Origin: Eunapius fragilis
Taxonomy: Eukaryota; Porifera; Demospongiae; Spongillida; Spongillidae
Length of the DNA stretch: 64,000 nucleotides
Assembly: GCA_963681505.1 (NCBI GenBank)
Contig: OY811983.1
Location: forward strand, 6,162,590-6,226,589
Reading direction: 5' to 3'
Part shown: positions 11,935 through 23,170 of the stretch, in pieces
How positions within the stretch are numbered: the stretch's first letter is position 1
Layout of the letters: every line of letters begins with the position of its first letter
Made by a program: the position numbers and the translations under genes
The notes under the pieces: generated by a model
The model's database searches: none
The model's input: only the letters and a program-made list of their open reading frames with translations
Told to the model about the DNA's origin: nothing

Positions 11935-12560
11935 CTCATCAAAATGCTTGAAAATACACTTCCGTCAGCAAATTATCTTGATTACTACAATATTCCTTCA
12001 TATCTTCATCAATGTATCTGTTGTGTCCATAAAAAGTATACTTTTGCTGGATTTCCATATCTTCCTGCCCTGCCTGTCTCTTATTCATATGTTTCGATAT
12101 CTCACCTGGTGATCCCCAATGAAAAATCCTTGAGATGTTGGGGCAATTGAGTCCCATTCTAAATGCTATGGTTGCAACAACAATTCACAATGCACTATCT
12201 GGGTCTCTGAAACGCTCATGGATGAATGGTTCTGATGCAAGGTTAGGTGCAGGCACTGAACACATTCACAAGTCGTGAAGAAACATGATCAGAGCTGTCT
12301 ATAGGATCGTAGGTGTCCTTTCCTAAGGCTCACATGATCCATAAATACACATATGAAAGGTCATCATAGGTTCTACAAAAGATTGATAGTACTATCTGTC
12401 ATAGCCCTCTTTGTCTTTAAACTTTTCGACAAGGGGCTCAAATGAGAAGGTGGTTTCTTAGATAGAGAAAAGTATGTTAGGTCTGTTAAGAATCTTAGAC
12501 ACTATAAAAGGGTTTTCCATCTCCAGAGTTCGACAAATTGACCTACGACTAGCATGGGTA
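11935..12560 (-). pseudogene. RecQ-like DNA helicase relic
   Basis: Minus-strand translation gives pieces in the order expected of a RecQ-family helicase core. They are a segment near 12510-12560 (ATSTHASRRSICRTLEM) like the end of helicase domain 1, then RLVNVFSACT near 12250-12280, then AFRMGLNCPNISRIFHWGSP at about 12095-12160. The last resembles the domain-2 motif 'AFGMGvdcPdirrviHwgpP'. The next residues lack the usual ETGRAGRDG arginine-finger motif, and stops occur between the blocks. No intact gene remains. RecQ-like copies of this kind are often multicopy in early-branching animals. Helicase origin is fairly secure from motif order; exact ends are not. Confidence 0.65.
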
Positions 12561-12728
12561 GAAGTTGCAGTAAGTGCCATGACAGTCGTGGATCCAAGGG
12601 GGGGAGGGGGGGGGGGGCACACTGGGCCCATGCCCCCTCCCCCCCTTAAAATAATAGTACAGTAATGGCTTGTTGCATAAGTGAAGTTTAACTTCCCCAC
12701 CACTAGGATTTAGCTATTGGCCAGGCCC

Positions 12729-12928
12729 TGTGACCCTACCATCCCTGAAGGCTGAACGTAACTATAGGCCCAGCTCGAACTAGACATACAGCCTAGAACC
12801 AGGCATACAGCCCCAAACAAGGTATATAGTAACTAGTGCTTTTATAGTACTAGTACGCCTGATTCGAGGCTGTATGCCTAGTTTGAGCTGAGCCTAGTTA
12901 GGTTCAGCCTTTAGGGATGGTAGGGTCG
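12729..12928. mobile_element. MITE, 200 bp, GACCCTACCATCCCT ends
   Basis: The terminal inverted repeats are GACCCTACCATCCCT and AGGGATGGTAGGGTC, extending inward imperfectly through AAGGCTGAAC / GTTCAGCCTTT and paired CTAGTTTGAGC-type blocks, so the whole element can fold on itself. It has no ORF. Confidence 0.85.
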
Positions 12929-12972
12929 ATAGTTCAAGTCACGTCAATCATGGGAAAGCTAAACCCCGGCTC

Positions 12973-13186
12973 ATTTATAAGGTAGTGCATCTGCTTTTCA
13001 GGGAAAAATAACTAGATTCTTCCAAAACTGAACGTAGACTGTCAACTTTTGGAAGTAAACTCTATCCATCTGTGTGTGATGAAATTCACTGTTTACAGGC
13101 CCATCGATGACAGGTGGCACGTTTCTACAGTTCCATAGTTATTTTTCCTGAAAAGTGGCCGCGGATGTGTTAATCACCTTATAAAC
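12973..13186. mobile_element. MITE, ~214 bp, TTTATAAGGT ends
   Basis: The inverted repeats are TTTATAAGGTAGTGCA..., CTTTTCAGG.AAAAATAACTA on the left and TAGTTATTTTTCCTGAAAAG...CACCTTATAAA on the right. It starts about 45 bp from the neighbouring MITE. Confidence 0.75.
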
Positions 13187-13468
13187 GACTGTTGCATGTA
13201 GTTTGTTATAGGATTTTTAATGCAGAAACACCAAAATAAAAGCTTCTGGGGCAGGGCCCCAAAGGAGGAGCTTACAGCGCTCCCCTGTACTCCCTAGCTG
13301 AGGTGGGCGGGGATCCCTACCCCTCCCACACCTTGTGCCCCTCCCCCCCCCCTCCCATACACACATGTACATTCCGAAACAATGTGCTCAGTACTTCAAT
13401 CAGATTCATCCCAGCGGTGGTGATGTTAACGGTGATGTTATTCATGCGGTACAATACGCCCCCCGGAC

Positions 13469-13470
<2 letters not shown>

Positions 13471-13516
<46 letters not shown>
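13471..13516. repeat. (CA)n microsatellite
   Basis: This is an uninterrupted run of 23 CA units, followed by degenerate CA-rich sequence to about 13590. Open frames across it are artefacts of the repeat. Confidence 0.95.
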
Positions 13517-13519
<3 letters not shown>

Positions 13520-14801
13520 TTCTACATGCACTTACGCATACCCATACATTGCACACACGTACACACACGCACTCACATAAACAAGTGGACATACACTTAT
13601 GGAAACAAATACAATCAAGAAAAGCATCAAACGCACACTACATTTAGTACAAACCCGACGCACGCTCGATGTCTCATACATGTGTCACCATCGATACAGG
13701 GGATTCCGCTAAATTGGGACCGGAGCGTGTATATTGTACGTTCAAGTCAATTTTCTTTTTACACCTGATTAAGCGGAGTCCCTTGTTTATATTTATTCGC
13801 TTCCCAGTTATAGAATAATCTGACATGCTAGACGTAACACTCATCGAGGCAAGGGACCCTATATAGTGCGGCCAAAGCTAGACAAAGGTTATAAGTAGCA
13901 AAGTTTTTAATATTTGCCCGGCCTGTGTCAAAGCCTATCCTACGCCCCTGATCTACCATACAGAAGTAAAAAAAAACAAGGTTCACCTTGAAGTTGGTTA
14001 GCCATCGCCGTTAGTTCGCTCAATTGGAATGTTGTAGCCCAGAAAGTTATTTCGTTAATTTTTTTAAACCACACATAGACCTTATTCGATGAACGATGAA
14101 TTGCATTTATTTACTTTTAATTGGAATAGGATTGGCGGTATTCCTCCAGTACTTATGTATTGAAGGAATGAAGTATTGGAGTAATACCGTTAATCCAATT
14201 GAACGCATTACAATGAGTTCATCGTTCATCGAATAAGGTCTTTTGATACAAGAGAATACAACCCATGTCCTCTGAATGCCAAAACCTTGCACGAGAGAGC
14301 AAGGCTCTAGCATTGCAGCGAACTAAGGTGAGGTTATTTTCATACATCTCTATGGGAGGAGTACTAATTGTTATGAGAAAGCTAGTATAGATGAGCTAGG
14401 GCTGAAAATTACATCAGCCCGGCAGAGTGATAGGTTAGGATGTTATCCATCATGGGACCTCTATTAACCTTAACTAGCTGCTTGCCCTAATTTATGGCAT
14501 TGAAAAATGAACTTTATCCCATACATTTCTATGCATGGACGCGTGCGCGGGACGTTTGCACTGAAATGCCGGGAATTGCTAATGAGCGTCCGAAATTTGT
14601 CGCAATGTAGCGTTATGTGTTCATTTCGCAGTTATACGTCAGCATATATGCAGGCGCGTTATTATAATACATCTGTTCAGCTTGTTAACAGTGCTCAATT
14701 TCATTGCTCAAAATGCATGCCTATATAAAAATGCAAAAAACATTATATACGGGGCGGAGTAGGGAGGAAGGAGGGGTGACCAAAAAATATCATCGGGCTG
14801 T
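13517..14801. other. Intergenic region downstream of collagen 1
   Basis: Apart from the MITE at 14079-14241 I see no recognisable gene or RNA here. It would contain the 3' flank of the minus-strand collagen gene. Confidence 0.5.
14079..14241. mobile_element. MITE, 163 bp, GACCTTATTCGATGAACGAT ends
   Basis: A near-perfect inverted repeat of about 23 bp (GACCTTATTCGATGAACGAT and its complement) bounds an AT-rich interior that is itself partly self-complementary. Confidence 0.9.
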
Positions 14802-16520
14802 TCAAAGCGAGCACACCACGCAAGTTACAGCGTTGGCCGAGTAAGCATTAACTTTGCTGACCACAGCCAGAGAATCGGAAGGATTCAGTACCAGGTCAAC
14901 ACCAATATCTGCATGGACGCAGATGCTGTTTCCGGGGGACTTTGGATTGGCGGCGAGAAAGCCCGCGTACTTCATGTTGAATCCAGCCGGGCAGATCATG
15001 CTATCTGGGTAAGTAATTACAACAGACTCATCTGAAGTCACGCAACCCGCGCAGGGGATCTGATTTCCATTAGCGTCGGTGACATCTACCATCGTTAACC
15101 CAGAGTCCACTGTTGCTTGCCGACGAGCAGGGGTGGATACAATGGGCCGAGCCGAGGAAGAAACACACACGAAGCCACCATAGGCATTGTTACCATTGGA
15201 GCTCATGGCCACGTGGCCTGCGTACAGGTTGGTTTCACCCTCTGCACACTCGCTGCTTCCGAAGGTGTTGTAGAACGAAGAACCTGCATGCGTGCACCAA
15301 AGGGATGCATATATACATGTATCCATGTGATTACATTAACCGCTTCAGGCAACAAACGCTTGCAGAAGGCCTATATATTGCGGCTACCTTTAGATCCAGG
15401 AGGTCCCGGGGGACCAACAGGTCCTATCGGTCCATTATTTCCCGGCACACCCTCCGGTCCAGGGGGACCCTGGGGACCAGCTGGTCCAGAAGGACCCTGT
15501 TCACCGGGGGAACCATCTTTACCGTCATTCCCTATGATGTACATATGTAAAGACAGAAGAACGTATATATTGCATGCACCTTATAAGTAAATTAATTCAT
15601 ATACCTGGAGCTCCCTTCGGTCCAGGTAGTCCTGGCACTCCCGCATCGCCTTTAGCACCAGGTGCTCCATCATTTCCTGGAACACCAGGTTCTCCTTGGG
15701 GTCCTGGTACGCCCGTGTCTCCTTTCTGTCCGTTGTCTCCCTTCTCCCCTTGCTCTCCCTTTGGTCCTGGAGGCCCTTGTGGTCCAATGTCTCCCTTATC
15801 ACCTTTGGCGCCTGGCAGTATAAGGAACCACGCGATAATATTATGCTGATGTATACATATGCATTCACTAACGACGCTATGTATGTATATGCATGCATGG
15901 GCGTGAACTCCGTTACCATCTTCTCCAGGAGGACCGGGGGGACCTTGTTCTCCAGGGCTGCCAGGCAAACCTGGATCTCCATCCAACCCTCGTTCACCAG
16001 GTTTTCCAATGTCTCCCGGTTTACCGGTTTCCCCCGGTGGCCCTTGAGCTCCTGGGGCCCCCGGGGGACCAGGGGGGCACAGTGGGCAGGGTGGAGGGCG
16101 GATTGCAATACATTCTCCTTTTTCTCCTTTGTCGCCTGTAAATCAGTAAATGAAAAATTATACAGTGGGCGCTTAGTCGTTATACATGAATCATATGTAA
16201 TTCATGTACCATCACGCCCCGAGGGTCCTACAGGACCGGCTGGTCCCTCCTGTCCCGGCGCTCCCGTATATCCAATATCTCCTTTGGGTCCATATGGTCC
16301 TACGGGGCCTGGGGGTCCAATGTCTCCTTTCTGTCCTGGTGGTCCTATAAGTATTCGTGCATGCATGCATGGACAGTGCATTATACAAATGCCGAATTAA
16401 TACAAGCATGCATGCAATTATACCTGGAACTGGAGCTGGAGTTCTCGTTGCCGGGGGGATAGTGAGTGCCGCCGACAGGTGCAGTGCGCAGATCACTAAA
16501 GCCAAGGTACTTGGTATCAT
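14802..16520 (-). CDS. Short-chain collagen 1 (C4/spongin-type)
   Basis: It is a secreted short-chain collagen of about 427 residues. The six exons are 16424-16520, 16210-16344, 15917-16135, 15605-15811, 15388-15531 and 14802-15283; every intron is phase 1, splitting a Gly codon at four of the five junctions and the Ser codon of an S-K-G-S boundary at the collagen/C-domain join region. The start [18 protein letters not shown] is a signal peptide. Gly-X-Y repeats fill exons 2-5. A Cys cluster ([18 protein letters not shown]) in exon 3 could form interchain bonds. The C-terminal ~155 residues contain paired-Cys motifs ([27 protein letters not shown]) that match the short-chain collagen C4 domain known from sponges, distantly related to collagen IV NC1. 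It is a paralogue of the gene at 20845, with exons 3-5 identical in length (219, 207, 144 bp). The extracellular matrix role is inferred from the family. Confidence 0.92.
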
Positions 16521-16942
16521 CTTCCAAGGTCGCTGTGTACACTGCAAGTTGGCTGTAGGTTATATATATATATATAATTATTCGAATTAAGTTTGCGTGG
16601 TTATAAATGGAATTGTTGTGCAGGGAATTATCTATACGAATTGTTTACAGATCCCCCACTCTAGTTACAACTTCAGACTAATTACAGCCTCAAAAGTGCA
16701 TGCGTTCTGTGTGGAGAAATTAACCTGCATTTATGTAGTTTGTTTCTTGGCAAAACCCATACATAACATGCAGGTCTACATGCACCGCAACACAGTATAC
16801 ATGGTACTTCGGGAATCATGTCATGCATGGAATTGTATATGTACAATTATAATGAATTGATGTTGTTCCAGGTAGCAGGCTAGCAGCGATCGGTTTAGGT
16901 GAATTCAACTCATGCATTGTATGTATAGGACATGCATCGATT

Positions 16943-18040
16943 TTGAAGTGATTTGAGTTCTCCTATAGAATCGAAGGATATTTAAGGTTTGAACCCTATA
17001 GAAGTAACGCCCTTTGGATGTTCCCTAGGGAAGTGATGCAAAGAGCACAACTTTAGTTTTACATATATAGAAATGGTGTAGCTTATATATATGGAAAATA
17101 GGAAGTCGATAGCCCAAAGCGATATAACCATATTTAAAGTAACTTTATGCGAGGGCTTTGTCCATGTATATAAATATATATGGTCGCTATATATAATTAA
17201 AAGTTATTAAAATGCTCTCCGTTTGAATCGCTATAACTTTCGAACCACTAATGCTACCGATTTACTATTTGCAGCAATGCTACCATATCATTCATTACGG
17301 CACATTGTATTTCTTCTCCGTACGGTACATACAAAATTAAACACGTTACCCCTAACGGTTCTAAACTTAAATATCCGTTAGTAGGAGAGTCCAAATCGCT
17401 TCAAATCGGTGTATACGTAGAAGAGTCCAGTCGCTATTGATTTATCCTGTTGGTTAATTTTAACTCTATCTGTTGCGAAGATAAAGCGCGTGCGCACATT
17501 TTCCAGATTTAGGCAAACGTGAATGTGTAGGAGGCGAGTGCGTAAATCTTTACGAGCGGGAAAATGTGTATGCATGCACTTTGCACAGTTATATCTTCGC
17601 AACAGATAGAGCCGTAAAAATTAACGAACAGGACACATATACATAGCGACAGGACTCTTCTACAATTTTGAAGCGATTTGGACACTCCTGCAGAAGGATA
17701 GTTACGTTTTGAACGCCTAAGGGTAACTCCTTTTGTATATGTGATGTGGCTGCAGATAGTAAGTCGTAGCGGAAGTTATATAGCGATTCAAACGGATAGC
17801 TTTTTATTATATATAGCGAGGGGACATTTTATCGTGAGGACTGCATGTCCCATATTATATATCTTCGAGTAACGGGCATGCGAAGTAAACATTTAACGAA
17901 CAGGACAAATCAATATAGCTATATACGGACTCCTATGCGTAAAGCGATTTGCACATGCGTGTACACTCCTGAAGGAAGATATCAGTCTTTTAACCCTGTG
18001 AGGTTAATGACCTTTGTATGTTTCCTAGGGAGATGATGCA
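16943..18040. repeat. Local repeat cluster, ~100-bp unit in both orientations
   Basis: A unit containing AAGCGATTTG...CTCCT..GAAGGATA, then TTTGAACCCT and AGGGTAACTCC-like blocks, occurs at about 16943-17045 (+), 17340-17410 (inverted), 17660-17735 (+) and 17930-18040 (+). The copies around 17400-17700 form an imperfect inverted repeat centred on CTATCTGTTGCGAAGAT / ATCTTCGCAACAGATAG. Confidence 0.65.
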
Positions 18041-18134
18041 AAATGAACGATTGAAAAAGTATGTTACATCTGGGATCGAGGCAGCAAAAAGGCATGCATA
18101 TTTTTTCAAATTATTTCATATTCAAAGAGACACC

Positions 18135-18260
18135 ATGTCTTCGTTCTTACGCACTGGCAATTAGTCTATCCGTCATGGAGTTACAGTGGCCTGAATTTTT
18201 TTTTTACGCGAAGTGCACGCGCGTCAACTTTTATATGCTCCAAAGAACTTCTATCAAACG
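18135..18260. repeat. GGACCTA-family repeat copy
   Basis: It contains GTTCTTACGCACTGGCAATT, GTCATGGAGTTACAGTGGCC and a TTTTACGCG block, collinear with the copy at 58470-58690 read on the opposite strand. Confidence 0.55.
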
Positions 18261-19096
18261 GTCCTTAAGCATCCTAATTAGGACTATCCATCACAAAGTT
18301 ATTATGCACTGAATTTATAATTAGCCATAAATTTCAATGCGAGCGTTACTTTTAGCTTTTGCTTGTCCCGGAAAATTTGAAATAGTATCACAAGGGTGAC
18401 ATTGTCCCATATATATATATAATTATATATGTGACCTTCAATACATGTAACGAAATGTCCTTTTCGTGGAAATTGTATAGCAACAGTACACGCCATTGTT
18501 TGTTATAACCTTTCAAGTTGAACCGCAAGCCATGGCTATGATGTCGCGCAGATACATCAACGAGTAGTAGAGTATTGATGAGATGGGGGCTATAAAACGC
18601 TGGGTATGCAAAAATTCACTGTGTATATAGCACTGACTGCTTCACTAAACATGTGCTAGGTGCCTTCTTTAGATTTTAATCACATGCAATGATATGCATG
18701 GCCTACATGTGATTGTTCAAAGAATATAATTCTTGCAATGGCTCTTACATATATACTGCACGACCTGCGTGCCTGCAGCGGAACACTGGTAAATTCGAAT
18801 TCTTATTGCACATTGGAAACGTGTAGATAAAGTGTCAGTTTGACTTTCAAGCCTTTTGTGAATAATCTCATTCAGTACCAACACTATATTGCATATGTGT
18901 ATATAATGTAGACACATACAAGCCACATTTGACAACAGCTTGTGTGACGTCAGTATAATAGAGTTAACCAGCGTGTTTGCAATGCCTTGACACATGCATT
19001 AATAAAAGCGGCTTAAGTCACAATACCACCATTAATCAATATACGTTGAGTAATCAGTGCATGGTCTCTTGAATTATTGTTGATCACACCTACTCC

Positions 19097-19462
19097 AAAT
19101 CACTCGCCCATACCCATCCCGATCTTCTCCCCATAGCCGCCCTTTTCAATTTGAGTGTCAAAGCTCATGCATGGTTCTATAGTGATGGGTTAAACTCAAA
19201 CCGCGCACAAGTAACCCCTCGATCCATGCACGTGTGCATGCGTGTTTTTCTTTTAAGCTCTCCACAATCTGCTCATCTATCATCCCAATCACTCGCCCAT
19301 ACCCATCCCGATCTTTTCCCCATAGCCGCCACTTCTCAATTTGAGTGAAAAAGTTGCATGCGTGGTTCTAGTGATCGATTAAACACAAACCGCACCGCGC
19401 AACCCTCCATGCACGCATGCATGTTTTTTCTTTTAAAGCACTCCACAAACGGCTCATCTGTG
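19097..19462. repeat. ~187-bp tandem duplication
   Basis: Two diverged copies begin near 19097 and 19286. Each runs CACTCGCCCATACCCATCCC...CCCATAGCCGCC...CAATTTGAGTG...CTCATCT. They differ by scattered substitutions and small indels. Confidence 0.8.
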
Positions 19463-19715
19463 GTTTTAACAATGAGCGCGCATTATTATTTTTATAGCCA
19501 AGATCGGTACAGCCGGCTTCAGTATATGTTCAAACATCGGCTGCGTCTTTTCTAGGAATAACCTACTTCTGAGACATGCATTATATATATAGGGAGCTAG
19601 CACGTGTTCAAAAATAAAAGCAACGCATTGGTTCACAAATGTCTGCTCAAACTTCCAACACTCTCTTCTATCCACTATTCAAAGCTGCATCCATAAATGA
19701 CGTCACACTCGGGTT

Positions 19716-19717
<2 letters not shown>

Positions 19718-19748
<31 letters not shown>
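19718..19748. repeat. Poly-G run, 31 bases
   Basis: This is an uninterrupted homopolymer of G in the collagen divergent region. Length is likely to be uncertain in any assembly. Confidence 0.9.
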
Positions 19749-19749
<1 letters not shown>

Positions 19750-20099
19750 TTTAAGAAGTGTGACATGCAGGGCCTGCGTGGCGCTTATTTAGCCTATTGG
19801 AAAAGAGCTACACTAATGCACACAGTCGGGAGTACAAGCAATCATATGTACCGTAGAATACCGCAACGATTGTATCTCCATATAAACCGCGAAAGTTTCT
19901 GCGTACCTTTTTTCAAATCATATTGGAGTACCAATTTGTTTAATGTTGGAACAGGGGGGGGGCGGAAGTGTTAGCGGTTAATGGAAATACGCTCATTTAA
20001 GCACCAGCCATTTATTTCTGATGGGTTATTGCGGGACGAAGGTATTGGGCTATTCCATTATTTAACCGTACACCCCTACAGATGATAATAAATGGTGTC

Positions 20100-20440
20100 C
20101 AGAGGGGGGGGGGGGGTTGGTTGGAAATATGTCCCGAGGGAGGTAGTATAAATGTCTGCCCCGGGGGTTTAGCAGGCATACCATAAGCTTGTTCTGGGAG
20201 GGTTAATGGAAATATGTCCGGGGGGGGGGGGGGGGAGGGGGGTAGTATAAACGTCTGTCCCATGCAGGGAGTTAGCAGGTATAACATAAGCTTGTCCAGG
20301 GAAGATGTAACCGAATAGAAGCTTGTCTCGGGGGGGGGGGGTGGTATTTAAAAACCTGTCCCGGGGGGTGTAGATATAACAAAGGCCTGTCCAGGGGTGG
20401 TTTTATATACAGTCCCGGGGGTACGTTTGCAATTATTGTC
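20100..20440. repeat. G-rich minisatellite, ~120-bp unit
   Basis: About three degenerate copies are present. Each has TCCxGGGGG, a G run, GGTAGTATAAA.GTCTG.CCC, TTAGCAGG.ATA..ATAAGCTTGT and a GGGA block. Confidence 0.65.
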
Positions 20441-20756
20441 ATCTGTAGGTGAATAATGGAGTAGCCTAAATTTGCCACTAACGCTATAACGCTGCGTGCA
20501 ATATCCATGCGCTGCCATGGGAGACTAACGTCGGGACTACTTATTTGAAGTTGCTTATTTGCTCGAGCACATGCAAAGCTATCCCTTGCCGGTTTTTGGT
20601 CATGCCGCGCGCTTGAAAAAAAAAAAAAAAAAAAACATTATACAATTCCATTAATATATAATTGGATTAAGCACGCGTACAATTCATGCATGGGTGCATG
20701 TGCATGTATACGCGGAAAGAGGTGGGTTAATTAATTAATTCTGAGTGTACGAGCCA

Positions 20757-20801
20757 CGAATATATAAATAAATAAAAACCTATATTTATTTATATATTCG
20801 G
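20757..20801. promoter_or_regulatory. AT-rich hairpin just upstream of collagen 2
   Basis: A 17-bp inverted repeat, CGAATATATAAATAAAT paired with ATTTATTTATATATTCG, surrounds AAAAACCTAT. It ends about 45 bp upstream of the collagen start codon and contains TATATAAATA, a TATA-box-like string. A core promoter role is inferred from position. Confidence 0.5.
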
Positions 20802-20844
20802 GGCCACTTGCATTTCATCAGTGTGTGCACACTGCCCTGGGAAG

Positions 20845-22669
20845 ATGATGCCAAGTACCTTGGCTTTAGTGATCTGCGCACTGCACCTGTCGGCGGCAGC
20901 AAACATAGGCTACCAACAATCACCGGCGACAACGCAACCTCCAAAAGTTGGACCACCAGGTATAATAAAAGGAACACTTGCAATAATATTATTACACGGC
21001 ATGCATGAAAAATAGGACCAAAAGGAGAGCAAGGAAGCATTGGACCCCCAGGGCCCGCAGGACCATCTGGACCCAGAGGGGATAACGGATTGCCGGGACA
21101 AGCGGGACCACCTGGTCCTCAAGGACCCCCGGGGCTTGATGGTATATTCATTTTATGCACGTATATGCATGGCCGCGTTTAGTCTGATTTATTGTGTAGG
21201 TGGCAAAGGAAAAAAAGGAGAAATGACTATTGTCCCTCCGTCACCCTGCCCGGAGTGCCCCGCTGGCCCCCCGGGGGAACCCGGCGTTGATGGTCCCGCG
21301 GGGGATTCCGGTAAACCCGGAGAAAATGGCCAAACTGGAGAACCTGGAATTGCAGGAAATCCGGGGTTGCCTGGCAGCTCTGGAAAACAAGGTCCCATCG
21401 GTCTACCTGGCAATAATGGTAACGGAGTTTTACCGCGCACAGGGAAAAAAGACCACAAATCATAAAAGTGATTGAACACCTCGACTGTATACAGTCAGTA
21501 TCGAAATGTACACAGCTTGTGTACAGGATGTGGGGTGCTCAAACTTTTTTTTTGTGGCGCGCTAAAAAGGACCTAAGAAAACGTTTTTTCCAAGTTACCA
21601 AATCCCCTACATAATTGTTATGTTGCATAATAATACATACCGATAATAGTATACTAATACACATGGTTGTCATTACCTATTACTGGCAGGGGCCAAAGGT
21701 GATAAAGGAGACGTTGGAGCACAAGGGCCTCCAGGACTAAAGGGAGAGCAAGGGGAGAAGGGAGACAACGGAGAGAAAGGAAGCACGGGCGAACCAGGAG
21801 CCCAAGGAGGACCTGGTGTTCCAGGAAATGATGGAGCAGCTGGTGTTAAAGGCGATGTGGGAGACCCTGGACTACCTGGACCGCAGGGAGCTCCAGGTAT
21901 GAACTAAACTGATTTGCTTATGGTGCAGTACTGTTGGAGATTTCCTGCATTAAATATAGGACCTGACGGTAAAGATGGTTCCCCCGGTGAACAGGGTCCT
22001 TCTGGACCAGCTGGTCCCCAGGGTCCCCCTGGACCGGAAGGTGCGGCGGGAGATAATGGATCGGCAGGACCTGCTGGTCCCAGTGGACCTCCTGGAGCTA
22101 ACGGTATAACACCATACTGTTATATTGCAAGATTTTTATATAGCTTCTATAGTCTGTATATCAAAGCTGATTTTTTTTTTTTTAACTTCTCCTTTCATGC
22201 AGGATCTGGTGTCTCATTTTACATCACCTGGGGAAACATCGAGTGTGCTGCGGGTGATACCAACGTGTACCTAGGCTACGTGGTCAGGAGCACCAATATC
22301 AATGCGGATGTTGATGGTGATCACATCTGCCTTCCTATTCCTCGCGCATCTATCTCTCGTCCGCAAGTCGTAAAGAACGCCGAGCTGACGCTGGTAGATA
22401 CCAGCGACGCTAGCGGAAATCAGATCCCCTGCGCGGGCTGCTTGGTTAAAGAGTCTGTTGTGATTACCTACCTAGATAGAAGGATCTGCCCATACGGATT
22501 CAACATGAAGTACGCGGGCTTTCTCGCCGCCAATCCAAAGAATCCTGGAGTGAATATCTGCGTACACGCAGACATTGGTGCTGACCTGGCGTTGCATCCT
22601 TCCGATTCTCTGGCTGTGATCCGCAATGTGGACGGCCAAGTCGTAACTTGCGTGGTGTGCTCGCAGTGA
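20845..22669 (+). CDS. Short-chain collagen 2 (C4/spongin-type)
   Basis: It is a secreted short-chain collagen of about 425 residues and a paralogue of the gene at 14802-16520. The exons are 20845-20959, 21016-21141, 21200-21418, 21690-21896, 21960-22103 and 22203-22669, all joined in phase 1. Two in-frame ATGs (20845, 20848) precede [16 protein letters not shown], a signal peptide almost identical to its sister. Gly-X-Y repeats fill exons 2-5. The Cys cluster [12 protein letters not shown] is in exon 3. The C-terminal domain has [44 protein letters not shown] and VTCVVCSQ, the short-chain collagen C4 pattern. Introns are short (56-65 bp except introns 3 and 5). The stop is TGA at 22667. Assembly as trimers in sponge extracellular matrix is known for the family and inferred here. 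Confidence 0.93.
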
Positions 22670-23170
22670 GAACTGGATCGTTCTTTCTTTTTTACAAGGG
22701 GTGGGGGGGGGGGGGGGGGGGGTGCTAATGGGATAGGCATTTTGAGCAATGGCGTATGAGCACTGTAACAAGCCGCCAAATAATATTACATATCAAGAAG
22801 TCTTATGTGCGCGCGCTTAATGAGTACTATACTATCCTCATATATATTTGCACATGTTGAACACCACTTGCAACAATGGCATCACATGCACTGAAGTAGA
22901 CAGTATAATTTTGGGTCCAGAAATATGTCAATACTGATGGCTGAGTCGTGAAATTTTTATATCAGCAGTGTGGCAGAGACATTTTAAATTATATGGATGT
23001 ATAGAAAACGTGTTTTTAATCATCTCTCAGTTATCATGATCTCAAGGAATAATGCACAATTGTTATACTGCATGTAATGAAACTATTAATGAGAAAAAAA
23101 TATCTAATTGAATTGATACGTCAGAACAGGAACACAAACCCATATATTATTTTCTTTTTTTATACACCAT
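22670..23170. other. Gap between collagen 2 and paralogue B (convergent)
   Basis: Five hundred bases separate the two converging stop codons. A G run with a single interruption lies at about 22702-22722. I see no RNA gene or further ORF of note. Confidence 0.6.

Larger units (their letters stand above)
16521..20844. promoter_or_regulatory. Divergent intergenic region of the collagen pair
   Basis: This 4.3-kb spacer must hold both 5' flanks of the head-to-head collagen genes. I see no gene in it. It carries several copies of a ~100-bp dispersed repeat (16943-18040), a GGACCTA-family copy (about 18135-18260), a ~187-bp tandem duplication (19097-19462), a 31-base G run and a G-rich minisatellite. 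AT-rich TATA-like tracts lie close to both starts (about 16557-16580 and 20757-20801). Regulatory function is inferred from position only. Confidence 0.45.
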
